NCBI GenBank assembly: GCA_965219635.1
Contig: OZ244783.1
Location: 1,860,001 to 1,924,000 of the forward strand
Length of the DNA: 64,000 bases
Direction of reading: 5' to 3'
From: JAPOXR01 sp965219635
Lineage (GTDB): Bacteria > Pseudomonadota > Alphaproteobacteria > Rhodobacterales > Rhodobacteraceae
This document shows positions 46,437 to 55,320 of this stretch, piece after piece. Below the pieces are notes generated by a model. That model worked only from the letters and a program-made list of their open reading frames with translations. It ran no database searches and was not told where the DNA came from. Position numbers and translations under genes: made by a program. Position 1 is the stretch's first letter, and every line of letters begins with the position of its first letter.

Positions 46437-47774
46437 CTAGCGGTTAAGTGGGGACCAGGCGGGATCGGAAGCAAAGCCGGGAGTGGGCACCCGTTTGAGA
46501 TTCCTGCCATAGACATCGACCGAAAACAGGATTGGGCCCCCATCTGGGCCAGGAAGTTCCCTGAAGAACATCAGTACACGGCCATTTGGAGCCCAACTGG
46601 GACCTTCATCCAGAAACGAGGACGACAACAGCCGTTCACCGCTGCCGTCAGCGCGCATCACGCCAACATGGAATCTACCCTCCTGCTGCTTCGTGAAGGC
46701 GATGTAGTCTCCGCTCGGCGACCAGACCGGCGTCCCGTAGCGACCCTGTCCGAAACTGATGCGGCGCGGCTCTCCGCCCGCCTGCCTCATGATATAGATT
46801 TGCGGCTGAAGGCTTCGGTCGGACTCGAAGACGATCCACTTGCCATCAGGGGAATAACTTGCTGCTGTGTCGATTGCATTGCTGCGCGTCAATCGCCGCG
46901 CCTCACCAGTCGTAAGCACAACCTCGTAAATGTCCGAGTTGCCATTTACAGTCATCGAAAGAACAACTCTTGACCCGTCCGGCGAAAATCTCGGGGCAAA
47001 TGTCATCTGTGCCGATTCAAGTATCAGGGAGTCTTGGCTGCTGTCCAAGTCGCGCATGAGCACGCGAGGCGCGCCTGAGTCATAGGAAGTGTAAATGAGC
47101 CTTGTACCGTCCGGCGAAAATCTCGGCGCCAGGACAATGGAAGAACCATCCGTCAGATAGGAGAGATTTGCGCCGTCATAATCCATCATTGCCAGGCGCT
47201 TCTGTCGATTTTGCTTGGATCCGGTTTCGGCAATGAATGCAACCCTGGTGTCGAAATAGGGCGTTTCGCCGGTGAGGCGCGAATACACCTCGTCCGCAAT
47301 CTTGTGAGCGATCCTTCTCCAATTCCCGGTTTGCGCCCTGAACCTTAATCCTTCACCGAGTGGTCGTTCGCCGAACACATCGTATGTCCTGAATCTGACG
47401 GTTGCTATGCCGCCTTCATCGACATCGACGGACGCTACGACGAGGGCTTCTGCATTGATTGCTTTCCAGTCAGAATAGGCAGGTGGTGCATCAAAAGAAC
47501 CGATCCCCGAAATATACGCCTCTTGTGGAATCCTGCGAAACAAGGCTGTACCAACCAGGTCTGCTACCATCACTTCTTCGATTTCACCGGCGAGGCCCGT
47601 TGCTTCGGATGACTCGGCAATGATGGGTGGAATGGCCAGAGAAAGCGGCCTGATCACTCCTTCACGAATGACAATTCTCAGTGGTTCTGCGGCGCTCTGT
47701 GCAGAGGCGGCATGGGAGAACATCGCCGTTGCTCCAAGAATGACGACCGTGGACAGTGTTGCGAATCTCATCAT
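46437..47774 (-). CDS. tolB: Tol-Pal system beta-propeller protein TolB
   Basis: 445 residues from ATG 47774 (a second ATG follows at once; GAAGG lies just upstream). Periplasmic protein that binds Pal and TolA. Signal peptide ending SHAASA; then the N-terminal domain LRIVIREGVIRPLSLAIPPI...; then a six-bladed beta-propeller with repeated blades FSPDGTRLIYTS, FSPDGSRVVLSM, YSPDGKWIVFES, WSPSGDYIAFTK and WAPNGRVLMFF. It lies 123 bases behind tolA. The usual next gene, pal, is displaced about 10.6 kb downstream. Confidence 0.97.
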   Translation of the reverse strand: MMRFATLSTVVILGATAMFSHAASAQSAAEPLRIVIREGVIRPLSLAIPPIIAESSEATGLAGEIEEVMVADLVGTALFRRIPQEAYISGIGSFDAPPAYSDWKAINAEALVVASVDVDEGGIATVRFRTYDVFGERPLGEGLRFRAQTGNWRRIAHKIADEVYSRLTGETPYFDTRVAFIAETGSKQNRQKRLAMMDYDGANLSYLTDGSSIVLAPRFSPDGTRLIYTSYDSGAPRVLMRDLDSSQDSLILESAQMTFAPRFSPDGSRVVLSMTVNGNSDIYEVVLTTGEARRLTRSNAIDTAASYSPDGKWIVFESDRSLQPQIYIMRQAGGEPRRISFGQGRYGTPVWSPSGDYIAFTKQQEGRFHVGVMRADGSGERLLSSSFLDEGPSWAPNGRVLMFFRELPGPDGGPILFSVDVYGRNLKRVPTPGFASDPAWSPLNR

Positions 47775-47897
47775 TTTGCCTTCATTCTCCTGCTGTTGGC
47801 TCCAACCTTGGCCATTGCACCTCAATTGCCGCGCGCCGGCAAGGTGCAATGATGTGTTTTCCGGTGCCGGATACGTTTGGCAGTGTAATCAAGACCG

Positions 47898-49250
47898 TCA
47901 CCTAATCGCCATCCCCTCTGGTTCAAACACAATCTCGAGGCGCCGCCACCTCTGGAACTTCTCGTCTGGCAGTTCGTGACCGTTTCTCAGGCATAATCGA
48001 ATTGCGCGCTCGGCAACTTCAAATGCTTGAGTCTGAACCTCCCGGCTACCGCCACTGGCGTCAAGTAGCCGGATGCTATCCTGAAGCGGTGTGCCGGTTC
48101 TGTCCAGTTGAACGCCGACGGTGATCGTCAATTGCCGGGCCGCATCCGAGAGAGCCGCGACATTCCAGCAACTGCCGATCTTCTGCCGCAAGCCATCGAT
48201 TTCGGCTGCGGTCAGAGGGCGACCTGGACCTTGACTGGCACTCCGGGTTTCATCTGCGTTTGCAATTGCCTGAGCCAGCAAATCCTCGATGCTCGGTTCG
48301 TCTGAACTCTGCGGTGTGTCTTCAACCTCCTGCTCAGCCACGGCAACCGGCTCAGCAGGGCTTGGCCGTCTTCTCGGACGGGAAACGGGCAGATCTGAGA
48401 ATTCTTCAACTTGTTGAACTGACGTATCCTCCGGAGGCGCTACCGGTTCTGGCTCAGGCTCCGGAGTAGGTTCCGGTTCAGGCTCGGGCTGCAGCTCATT
48501 TTCGGGCGCAGGTTCGGGTGCCGGAATGGGCTCAGGTGCAGGTTCAGGCTCTGTTGCAGCCACCGTCTCGGCAAGCGGCTCAGGTTCGGATATCGGTTCC
48601 GGTTCAGGCTCGGGTTCTGGTTCCGGTTCAGGCTCGGGTTCCGGTTCCGGCTCTGGCTCTGGCTCGGGTTCCGGCTCGGGCTCGGGTTCCGGCTCGGGTT
48701 CTGGCTCCGGTTCCGGTTCGGGTTCCGGTTCGGGTTCCGGTTCTGGCTCTGGCTCTGGTTCCGGCTCGGGTTCCGGTTCCGGCTCTGGCTCTGGCTCGGG
48801 TTCCGGCTCGGGCTCGGGTTCCGGCTCGGGCTCGGGTTCCGGCTCTGGTTCTGGCTCTGGTTCCGGCTCGGGTTCCGGTTCGGGTTTCGGCTCTGGTTCC
48901 GGCTCTGGTTCCGGTTCAGGCTCTGGTTCCGGCTCGGGCTCGGGTTCCGGTTCAGGCTCTGGCTCGGGTTCAGGCTCTGGCTCTGGTTCCGGTTCGGGTT
49001 CGGGTTCAGTTTCGGGAGTCGGCTCGGCAACCGGGACAGGATCCAACTCACCCTCGATCACCGGCTCGGGTTCCGAACTTTCCGCTTCACTGTCCTGGAA
49101 CTGCTCATCAAACTCCTGACGGCTGATCAGAGTCACATCCGTAACCGGTACGCTCTCAAGCGGCGAGAACTCGCGCTGGTTTGAACTCACAACCAACAAG
49201 AGCAGCAATCCTGTATGCAGGAGGGCGGAAATGATCGCGCCGAAGTGCAC
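47898..49250 (-). CDS. tolA: TolA with very long Glu-Pro repeat
   Basis: 450 residues from GTG 49250, nine bases after the tolR stop, with GGGG in between. TolA links the TolQR motor to TolB/Pal across the periplasm. An N-terminal membrane anchor (about 4-22, FGAIISALLHTGLLLLLVV) is followed by an acidic segment. A ~140-residue almost pure Glu-Pro dipeptide tract takes the place of the Ala/Lys-rich helix of enterobacterial TolA, and a shorter mixed EP region follows. The C-terminal domain (about 345-450) has IDGLRQKIGSCWNV, LTITVGVQLDRTGTP and LEIVFEPEGMAIR, matching alphaproteobacterial TolA. One Lys interrupts the main repeat. The opposite strand reads Gly-Ser repeats, a shadow. Confidence 0.93.
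   Translation of the reverse strand: MHFGAIISALLHTGLLLLLVVSSNQREFSPLESVPVTDVTLISRQEFDEQFQDSEAESSEPEPVIEGELDPVPVAEPTPETEPEPEPEPEPEPEPEPEPEPEPEPEPEPEPEPEPEPEPEPKPEPEPEPEPEPEPEPEPEPEPEPEPEPEPEPEPEPEPEPEPEPEPEPEPEPEPEPEPEPEPEPEPEPEPEPEPEPEPEPEPEPEPEPEPEPEPEPEPISEPEPLAETVAATEPEPAPEPIPAPEPAPENELQPEPEPEPTPEPEPEPVAPPEDTSVQQVEEFSDLPVSRPRRRPSPAEPVAVAEQEVEDTPQSSDEPSIEDLLAQAIANADETRSASQGPGRPLTAAEIDGLRQKIGSCWNVAALSDAARQLTITVGVQLDRTGTPLQDSIRLLDASGGSREVQTQAFEVAERAIRLCLRNGHELPDEKFQRWRRLEIVFEPEGMAIR
48588..49012 (-). repeat. Glu-Pro hexanucleotide repeat tract in tolA
   Basis: About 425 bases of six-base units encoding Glu-Pro, with synonymous variation (GAG/GAA and CCG/CCA/CCT mixed) and higher-order blocks of repeated unit order. 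One Lys codon interrupts it near 48889. The imperfect units suggest an old tract still able to change length by slippage or unequal exchange. Confidence 0.9.
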
Positions 49251-49259
49251 GAATGACCC

Positions 49260-49724
49260 CTAGTTACCGGCGCCATCCATCGTCGGCCCGTTCCCCTCCG
49301 TCACCAACCCGATATTGCGGATGCCTGCGTTGTTGAGTGCGCCCATGACCTGCATCACCCACTCGTAGCGGGCGTCTCGGTCTCCCCTGACGAAGACCTT
49401 GTCTGAAGTTCTCTCTTCCATGATAGCAAGCAAACGCGGAACAAGCTCATGACTCCCGACCTCGGTTGACTGGATCGCCAGCCTCCCGTCCGAGGCAATG
49501 GATATGGTCAGTGGTTCTTCGGTCTCCGCCGGAAGTGGTGTTGCCGCCGTCTCCGGGAGCTTCACCGGCACACCGACGGTCAACAGGGGAGCCGCCACGA
49601 TGAATATGATCAGGAGCACCAGCATGACATCCACAAACGGCGTCACGTTGATCTCGGACATGGGCCGGTGCGACATCCGCCTGGTACGGCGGCGGGGCTC
49701 CCGTCTCTGCAGGGTTGCACCCAC
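49260..49724 (-). CDS. tolR: TolR, ExbD-family stator protein
   Basis: 154 residues. Inner-membrane partner of TolQ in the proton-driven Tol motor. A basic N-terminus (RREPRRRTRRM) is followed by SEINVTPFVDVMLVLLIIFIV: the single membrane helix with the proton-relay aspartate in PFVDVMLVLL. A periplasmic domain follows, ending GLVTEGNGP. Its start is two bases after the tolQ stop, so translation is coupled. Confidence 0.97.
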   Translation of the reverse strand: MGATLQRREPRRRTRRMSHRPMSEINVTPFVDVMLVLLIIFIVAAPLLTVGVPVKLPETAATPLPAETEEPLTISIASDGRLAIQSTEVGSHELVPRLLAIMEERTSDKVFVRGDRDARYEWVMQVMGALNNAGIRNIGLVTEGNGPTMDGAGN

Positions 49725-49726
49725 GG

Positions 49727-50422
49727 TTAGCGATCCAACTGCCGCGACAGGATCGTCGAAAATTCGTCGGCAAAATCCTCGAACTCGCCAGAAAGCCTGT
49801 CGGCTGCCGCTGAGAGATTGTTGAAGAACACGACCGCTGGAACCGCCGCAAGCAACCCCAGTGCTGTGGCTGCAAGTGCCTCGCCGATGCCCGGAGCTAC
49901 GACTGCCAGGTTGGTGTTTTCCTGGATCCCAATCTCCCTGAATACATTCATGATGCCCCAGACAGTGCCAAACAGCCCGACAAATGGGGCTGTCGCCCCC
50001 ACGGTCGCAAGGAATTCAAGGCCGCTTGAGAGGCGCCCGTTTTCACGGGTAACCGCCAATCCCATCGCCCGGTCAATTCGTTGGCCTGCGCCTGCAATCA
50101 GGCTGCCGTCGCTCTTCGAGGACTTCAGCCTTTCGTCCATCGCCGCACAGAATATGCGCTCGTGCGGGCCGGTTGCATGGCTGCCTATCTGCTGGTGCAA
50201 CTCAACCAGAGGGTCTCCGGACCAGAATCTCCGTTCGAACCGGTAAGCATGCCGCCTAACCCGGCGAAAACTGATGTATTTCTGAAAGATGATCGCCCAA
50301 CTCCAGAAGGAGGCAAACAGCAGGACCAGCATTACCGCCTTGACGACGGGTCCGGCCTGCAGGAACAGGCCAATTACCGAAAAGTCGGTTCCCTGCGCGG
50401 CAAGGATTGCTTCTATTTCCAT
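49727..50422 (-). CDS. tolQ: TolQ, ExbB/MotA-family channel protein
   Basis: 231 residues with three membrane helices: about 24-45 (AVMLVLLFASFWSWAIIFQKY), 130-155 (FLATVGATAPFVGLFGTVWGIM, the signature of TolQ/ExbB helix 2) and 170-195 (APGIGEALAATALGLLAAVPAV, helix 3). Converts proton flow into TolA movement together with TolR. First gene of the tolQRAB group, 107 bases downstream of ybgC. Confidence 0.97.
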   Translation of the reverse strand: MEIEAILAAQGTDFSVIGLFLQAGPVVKAVMLVLLFASFWSWAIIFQKYISFRRVRRHAYRFERRFWSGDPLVELHQQIGSHATGPHERIFCAAMDERLKSSKSDGSLIAGAGQRIDRAMGLAVTRENGRLSSGLEFLATVGATAPFVGLFGTVWGIMNVFREIGIQENTNLAVVAPGIGEALAATALGLLAAVPAVVFFNNLSAAADRLSGEFEDFADEFSTILSRQLDR

Positions 50423-50529
50423 ATTTCTGCTCTGCGCCCGAAAATGCCGCTTTTCGCGGTTCTCATTTCATTGTCCATGCCATCCGGCACAGTCCGACAC
50501 TAAACAGCAGTGCCACCAAAATCAAGCCG

Positions 50530-50928
50530 TCAGCCCAATCCCTGAAAGGCAGACCTGATTTCCGCCGGCATGCGCACGGGGCGGCCGTCAAGGCGGACGC
50601 ATGCCAGAATGACATCGGACGAAAACAGCAGTGTATCGTCCCTGCAGACATCCTGCCTGAGAGTGGCGCGAACACCGGTGCAATTCCGTGGTTCAGTTAC
50701 GACCTTCAGTATGTCATCGAACCGCGCCGGCGCAACAAAACGCGCGGAAATCTCCGTGACCATCAGAACCAGCCCGTAATCCGTCTTCAGCTCGCCCTGA
50801 TCTATCCCGAGAGTCCTGACGAATTCGGTACGGGCGCGTTCCGTGAACCTGAAATAGTTTGCGTGGTACACAACCCCGGCGAGGTCCGTGTCTTCGTAGT
50901 AGACCCTCAGTCCGAATTCGTGTCGCAT
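50530..50928 (-). CDS. ybgC: Tol-Pal-associated acyl-CoA thioesterase YbgC
   Basis: 132 residues, hot-dog fold thioesterase. The active-site segment YYEDTDLAGVVYHANYFRFTERAR carries the catalytic aspartate (D-x-D-x-x-G-x-V-x-H-x-x-Y motif). VTEISARFVAPARFDD and SDVILACVRLDGRPVRMP complete the fold. YbgC acts on acyl-CoA or acyl-ACP in phospholipid metabolism and is regularly encoded before tolQ. Its 5' end overlaps the 3' end of ruvB by 22 bases. Confidence 0.95.
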   Translation of the reverse strand: MRHEFGLRVYYEDTDLAGVVYHANYFRFTERARTEFVRTLGIDQGELKTDYGLVLMVTEISARFVAPARFDDILKVVTEPRNCTGVRATLRQDVCRDDTLLFSSDVILACVRLDGRPVRMPAEIRSAFQGLG

Positions 50929-51983
50929 TCCAACTCGTCGAACAACGACGCCTCTGGCGGCGCGCTCTGCGGCATTGGCCTCCCAAGGTGAGACCAGGCC
51001 CTCGGTGTCAACGAACGCCCTCTTGACGTTCTCTGGATCAATCCCTGCTGCAACAGGAACGGCTCAATGACCTCTTCGATTGAATCTCGCGCTTCCGAGA
51101 GCGCTGCCGAAATCGTCTCTACGCCAACAGGCCCGCCGCTATAATTGTCGGCGATCAGCAACAGATACCTGCGGTCCGCCCCGTCCAGTCCCAGTTCGTC
51201 AACGTCCAGGCGCATCAGCGCATGGTTCGCAGTGGCGCGGGTCACGATCTCTGCCTGCTCGACCACAGCAAAGTCCCTTACCCGGTTCAGCAGCCGGTTG
51301 GCGATCCTGGGGGTTCCCCGAGAACGGTTGGCGATTTCCCGCGCCCCTTCATCGTCAACCGCCATTCCCAGGAGTCTGGCACCCCTCGTCACAATTTCAT
51401 GAAGTTCGTCCGGCTGATAGTATTCCAGCCGCGTCGGAATCCCGAACCTGTCCCGCAGGGGAGTCGTCAGCAATCCGAGCCTTGTGGTCGCCCCAATCAG
51501 GGTAAATGGCTGCAATTCGATCCGCACGGTGCGCGCTGCCGGGCCGCTGCCAATCACCAGGTCGAGGGCAAAATCCTCAAGAGCAGGGTAAAGGACCTCC
51601 TCCACCGCTGGCTGCAACCGGTGAATTTCATCTATGAAAAGGACGTCATTCTTTTCGAGATTGGTCAGTATCGCCGCAAGGTCGCCTGCCTTTGCCAGTA
51701 CCGGACCCGACGTCATCCGGAAATTGACGCCCAGTTCACGCGCAACGATCTGCGCCAGAGTTGTCTTCCCGAGCCCCGGAGGCCCGTGAAACAGCGTATG
51801 GTCCATTGCTGCGCCGCGCTGCCGCGCACTTTCGATAAAGACCTTCAGGTTCTGCCTCGCTCTTTGCTGCCCAATAAACTCGGACAGCACCAGTGGACGC
51901 AACGCCCGGTCCGGGTCCTGCTCCTGGGCGCCGGGACTGACCGCTGGTGCCCTGTCAGAAATGCTCTTCTCAGCCTGGGGCAA
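50907..51983 (-). CDS. ruvB: Holliday junction branch migration helicase RuvB
   Basis: 358 residues. Hexameric AAA+ motor that drives Holliday-junction migration with RuvA. Visible: LRPLVLSEFIGQQRARQNL, Walker A GPPGLGKTTLAQ, ASGP-like TSGPVLAKAGDLAAIL, Walker B VLFIDEIHRL, GATTRLGLLTTPLRDRFG (sensor 1 and arginine finger region) and the C-terminal winged helix ending TSRGRSLTPRAWSHLG. Overlaps ruvA by 14 bases and ybgC by 22 bases. Confidence 0.98.
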   Translation of the reverse strand: MPQAEKSISDRAPAVSPGAQEQDPDRALRPLVLSEFIGQQRARQNLKVFIESARQRGAAMDHTLFHGPPGLGKTTLAQIVARELGVNFRMTSGPVLAKAGDLAAILTNLEKNDVLFIDEIHRLQPAVEEVLYPALEDFALDLVIGSGPAARTVRIELQPFTLIGATTRLGLLTTPLRDRFGIPTRLEYYQPDELHEIVTRGARLLGMAVDDEGAREIANRSRGTPRIANRLLNRVRDFAVVEQAEIVTRATANHALMRLDVDELGLDGADRRYLLLIADNYSGGPVGVETISAALSEARDSIEEVIEPFLLQQGLIQRTSRGRSLTPRAWSHLGRPMPQSAPPEASLFDELECDTNSD

Positions 51984-52635
51984 GACGCTTCAATGCCTCG
52001 CGAATGAGTTCAGGGGTTCCCAAGTCTGCATCATCCCTTGCAACTTCGGCAACCGCACCTGCGGCTTCCACCTGCTGGTAGCCAAGATTCAACAGAGCGG
52101 AGATTGCTTCGGCGGCAGCCGAAGATTTAGGGGCAGTTACTGGCCTTTCTGCCTGCCCGGCTTCCAACTTGGTATCACCTTCCGCGGCGGAATCCGCCGA
52201 CACTTCCGGGCCGGTCCCGGCCAATGCCATCAAGGCAGCCGCCTTTTCCGTCAGTTCATTGACAACCCGCTGCGCCAGTTTAGGCCCCACTCCCTGAGCG
52301 CTCTGAATTGCATTTGCATCCTGCAAAACAATGGCGCGTATCGCCGCGTCGACACCCAAGGCCGCTACAATGGCGAGAGCAGCCCTTGCCCCTACGCCCT
52401 GCACGGTGATCAACAGGCGGTGAAACTCCCGCTCCCTTACCGACCCAAAACCGTAAAGCTGCAGAAGATCCTCCCGCACGAGCATGTCGGTGTAGAGAGA
52501 TACGACCGAACCGGTGCCAGGCAATGATGCAATTGTGCGGTCCGAGCAATAGACGACATAGCCGACACCGGATACGTCAAGAAGAACATGGTCCGTACCG
52601 CGTTCCGCCAGGATACCCCGCAAGAAGCCGATCAT
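51970..52635 (-). CDS. ruvA: Holliday junction-binding protein RuvA
   Basis: 221 residues. Tetrameric junction-binding partner of RuvB. The OB-fold N-terminus (MIGFLRGILAERGTDHVLLDVSGVGY) is followed by two helix-hairpin-helix motifs (LITVQGVGARAALAIVAALG and AQGVGPKLAQRVVNELTEK), an acidic-alanine linker and the RuvB-binding domain III (AISALLNLGYQQVEAAGAV). The start ATG shares four bases with the ruvC stop. Confidence 0.97.
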   Translation of the reverse strand: MIGFLRGILAERGTDHVLLDVSGVGYVVYCSDRTIASLPGTGSVVSLYTDMLVREDLLQLYGFGSVREREFHRLLITVQGVGARAALAIVAALGVDAAIRAIVLQDANAIQSAQGVGPKLAQRVVNELTEKAAALMALAGTGPEVSADSAAEGDTKLEAGQAERPVTAPKSSAAAEAISALLNLGYQQVEAAGAVAEVARDDADLGTPELIREALKRLAPG

Positions 52636-53144
52636 GTCCCCGGCCCGGCGGCGAACACGGCCTCCGGCAAAGATTTGGCGAAATTACCTGTGACCGCATG
52701 GGTGATGGCCACTGCAAGAGCATCAGCGGCATCGGTCGATGAGAAATCGGCGCCTGGCAACTGCAACCTTACCATGTGCTCCACCTGGTTCTTTTGGGCA
52801 TGCCCGACCCCGACGACAACCTTCTTGACGGTGTTCGGCGCATACTCCCCGACAGGGAGGCCGGCATTTGCAGCGGCCAGCAGGGCAACTGCCCTCGCAT
52901 GCCCCAATTTGAGCGATCCCGTGACATTCGCATTCACGAACATCTGCTCTACAGCCGCTTCGTCAGGCTGGTGTGCCTGAAGCACTTCAACAAGTTGCAG
53001 ATAGATACTCTTCAACCTCTCGGCGAGGCCTGAGCCCTCCGAGCGGCAGACTCCATTTGCGACATGCCTCAATTCCGCGCCGTTGGAATCTATTATGCCC
53101 CAGCCGGTGATACGCAGTCCCGGATCAATACCCACAACTCTCAT
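52632..53144 (-). CDS. ruvC: Holliday junction resolvase RuvC
   Basis: 170 residues. Nuclease that resolves Holliday junctions. The catalytic acids are in place: Asp of VVGIDPGLRITGWG at the N-terminus, Glu of AAVEQMFVN, and the C-terminal DAADALAVAITHA with the paired aspartates. Its stop overlaps the ruvA start, giving a ruvC-ruvA-ruvB-ybgC run that continues into tolQ. The upstream region to 53365 is non-coding. Confidence 0.97.
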   Translation of the reverse strand: MRVVGIDPGLRITGWGIIDSNGAELRHVANGVCRSEGSGLAERLKSIYLQLVEVLQAHQPDEAAVEQMFVNANVTGSLKLGHARAVALLAAANAGLPVGEYAPNTVKKVVVGVGHAQKNQVEHMVRLQLPGADFSSTDAADALAVAITHAVTGNFAKSLPEAVFAAGPGT

Positions 53145-53365
53145 GGGCGCTCCATGATGATCATGGGGTAAACATAGTTCCGCCCGGCCACAGTTACCAG
53201 TGGCCAGCGGAGACCATCTGGAGCCTGAACAAACCGGCCCGCTCCCGCATCAGGCGAGGCATGAGCAGACTGCAATCCGGGAATGCACAAACAGCATTTG
53301 TCTGCTGCGTCACCTGACCCTACTTGCCAGTCAACGCAGACACCCAAACAGGAAAGGGCATCAAA

Positions 53366-53587
53366 ATGGCGTCAATTGCTTTTGCATCCCGCATGGGAGA
53401 AGCCGGCTTCTCGTTCAGCAACGTATTCGCCGGTCTGTTGGCCGCACCGAAAGCGGTCGTGCAGTGGAACCGTTCGCGGCTGGCTCGCAACGCATTGTAC
53501 ATGCTGAGCGACAAGCAGCTTGACGACATCGGCATCGCCCGAGGTGACATTGCTTCACTGACCTTTGGAGCCCTGAAGAGATTCTGA
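53366..53587 (+). CDS. DUF1127 small basic protein
   Basis: 73 residues from ATG 53366 (GGAAAGGG upstream; an earlier in-frame start is not supported). The C-terminal half carries the DUF1127 pattern: VVQWNRSRLARNALYMLSD, then KQLDDIGIARGDI. Short arginine-rich DUF1127 proteins in Alphaproteobacteria have been tied to RNA turnover and carbon or phosphate metabolism; this version is longer with a hydrophobic N-terminal stretch (FSFSNVFAGLLAAP). It stands alone, divergent from ruvC, and is followed by a strong terminator, so it is a single-gene transcript. Confidence 0.88.
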   Translation: MASIAFASRMGEAGFSFSNVFAGLLAAPKAVVQWNRSRLARNALYMLSDKQLDDIGIARGDIASLTFGALKRF

Positions 53588-53613
53588 CCTCTTCGGACAT
53601 CGTTTTCCTCCCT

Positions 53614-53656
53614 GAACTGCGGCTCTCTTCCTCCCGGAGCCGCAGTTCTTTTTTTT
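53614..53656 (+). terminator. Rho-independent terminator of the DUF1127 gene
   Basis: A perfect twelve-pair stem, GAACTGCGGCTC (53614-53625) with GAGCCGCAGTTC (53637-53648), with an eleven-base loop, is followed by eight T residues (53649-53656). It begins 26 bases after the stop codon. It is the clearest intrinsic terminator in the window. Confidence 0.93.
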
Positions 53657-53796
53657 GCCGATCTGCCACAGCAGGACATTTCTGCTCCCAGATCGTTAGC
53701 GCCTCTGCCGTGGAAAAGTTAACGGAATTGTGTATTCTCTTGAGAAGCCAATTGTTGCATCCATTCGGCCAAAGGAATTTACAGGGAGAAGATCAC

Positions 53797-54240
53797 ATGC
53801 ACCTTTCTCGACGCACATTCATCGCCGCATCACTTACGCTTGCTGCCACCAGGGTCCATGCGATGGAGCCGCCGGTATTTGCGCGGCGGGGGCTTGCCAT
53901 CCGCGGATACGATACCGTCGCCTATTTCGAGAACAACGGCCCAGTCAAAGGCAGCAGGGACTTTGAGGCTGAATGGAATGGCGCCACATGGCGCTTTGCC
54001 AACGAATTGAACCTGGACCTGTTCCTCGCAGATCCCGAGAAATACGCTCCGCAATATGGCGGTTACTGCGCCTGGGCCGTCTCGAACAATTACACCGCTT
54101 CGACCGACCCGGACGCCTGGTCGCTGCACGAAGGCAAACTCTACCTGAACTACAACCGTTCGGTCCGGAACACTTGGTCGCAGGACATACCTGGCAATAT
54201 TGCCAAGGGTGATGCCAATTGGCCGGATGTACTCAACTGA
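53797..54240 (+). CDS. YHS domain protein with twin-arginine signal
   Basis: 147 residues from ATG 53797, with GGGAGAAG upstream. The N-terminus SRRTFIAASLTLAATRVHA fits a twin-arginine (Tat) export signal (S-R-R-x-F-I) and a cleavage site after VHA. The mature part is the YHS/COG3350 type: GLAIRGYDTVAYFENNGPVKGS, WNGATWRFANELNLDLFLADPEKYAPQYGG (split), YCAWAVSNNY and a closing IAKGDANWPDVL. Such proteins are small periplasmic proteins, possibly metal-binding; the role is not established. It follows the DUF1127 terminator and appears monocistronic. Confidence 0.9.
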   Translation: MHLSRRTFIAASLTLAATRVHAMEPPVFARRGLAIRGYDTVAYFENNGPVKGSRDFEAEWNGATWRFANELNLDLFLADPEKYAPQYGGYCAWAVSNNYTASTDPDAWSLHEGKLYLNYNRSVRNTWSQDIPGNIAKGDANWPDVLN

Positions 54241-54462
54241 ACTGTAGCGGTCTGTTGCGACAGCAGAGGCCTTTCATTCGCCAGGACCCGGCAGGTGGCG
54301 CGGGATTGCGCAAGCCCGTAGAAGTCGCATGGCTTGCCTTATCGCTTGCATTCAAGACATGATGCCGAAGACAGGGGCTGGCCTGAAGTTGCAATCAGCG
54401 GCCGTTAGTCCGGATGACCGGCCGGCCGATCCGGGGCAAACAGATAATTTGGAGATCAACCC

Positions 54463-55302
54463 ATGAAACTTGCTCGCATCGGCGATCCCGGAAGCGAAGT
54501 TCCCGCGATACTTGCCAGCGACGGATCCTACCGGGACCTATCTTCGTTGATTGACGACCTTGATGGCGATGCCCTGGCAGATTTATGGTGGGCGGAAGAT
54601 ATTGACCCGGACGGCCTTCCGGCGCTGCCACGAGACGCAAGACTGGGCCCCTGTGTTGGCTCCGTGGGCAAGCTGGTTGCGGTCGGGCTCAACTATTCCG
54701 ATCACGCTGCCGAGACCGGCCAACCGATCCCGGAAGAACCGATCCTGTTCGGCAAGGCGACTTCGTCCATCTGCGGGCCGAACGACGATGTCGTGATCCC
54801 GATAGGATCAACCAAGCTGGACTGGGAAGTTGAACTGGCGATCGTGATCGGACGAGAGGCAAGATACGTGCCCGAAGAATATGCCGAATACCACATTGCC
54901 GGCTACTGCATCATGAATGATGTTTCGGAAAGAGCCTTCCAGATCGAGCGATCTGGCCAGTGGATAAAGGGCAAGAGCGCTGACACCTTCGGGCCGACCG
55001 GCCCCTGGCTGGTCACAAGGGATGAAATTGCCGATCCTCAGGATCTGCGCCTCTGGCTGGAAGTTGACGGACGCATGCGTCAGGATGGCAACACTTCAAC
55101 CATGATCTTCGGGGTGCGGACGCTCGTCAGCTACATATCCCATTTCATGTCACTGCAACCCGGAGACATCATTACAACGGGCACTCCTCCGGGAGTGGGC
55201 ATGGGCCAACAGCCGCCGACTTATCTATATGCCGGCCAGACGATGAAGCTCGGTATTGATGGCCTTGGCGTTCAGCAGCAGACTGTTGTCAACGCAATCT
55301 GA
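54463..55302 (+). CDS. Fumarylacetoacetate hydrolase family protein
   Basis: 279 residues. FAH-superfamily enzymes hydrolyse, isomerise or decarboxylate beta-keto acids of aromatic or sugar-acid breakdown. LVAVGLNYSDHAAETG, PILFGKATSSICGPNDDVVIP, LDWEVELAIVIGREARYV (with the metal-binding E-x-E) and GYCIMNDVSERAFQ, followed by KSADTFGPTGPWLVT and IITTGTPPGVGMG, are the standard family signatures. Close relatives are annotated as ureidoglycolate lyase or 2-hydroxyhepta-2,4-diene-1,7-dioate isomerase; these labels are often unreliable, and no pathway neighbours help. It converges on prmA with an 18-base gap. Confidence 0.92.
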   Translation: MKLARIGDPGSEVPAILASDGSYRDLSSLIDDLDGDALADLWWAEDIDPDGLPALPRDARLGPCVGSVGKLVAVGLNYSDHAAETGQPIPEEPILFGKATSSICGPNDDVVIPIGSTKLDWEVELAIVIGREARYVPEEYAEYHIAGYCIMNDVSERAFQIERSGQWIKGKSADTFGPTGPWLVTRDEIADPQDLRLWLEVDGRMRQDGNTSTMIFGVRTLVSYISHFMSLQPGDIITTGTPPGVGMGQQPPTYLYAGQTMKLGIDGLGVQQQTVVNAI

Positions 55303-55320
55303 ACCATCATATCGGAGAAG

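Noticed and set aside
48526..49119. Plus-strand frame of almost pure Gly-Ser repeats opposite tolA
   Set aside because: It is the antisense reading of the Glu-Pro repeat of tolA, whose ends are recognisable TolA domains in operon context. The plus frame has no ribosome site or family.
53141..53347. 68-codon minus-strand frame whose stop overlaps the ruvC start
   Set aside because: It would need a TTG start without a ribosome site and resembles no family. The ATGA overlap alone is weak evidence.
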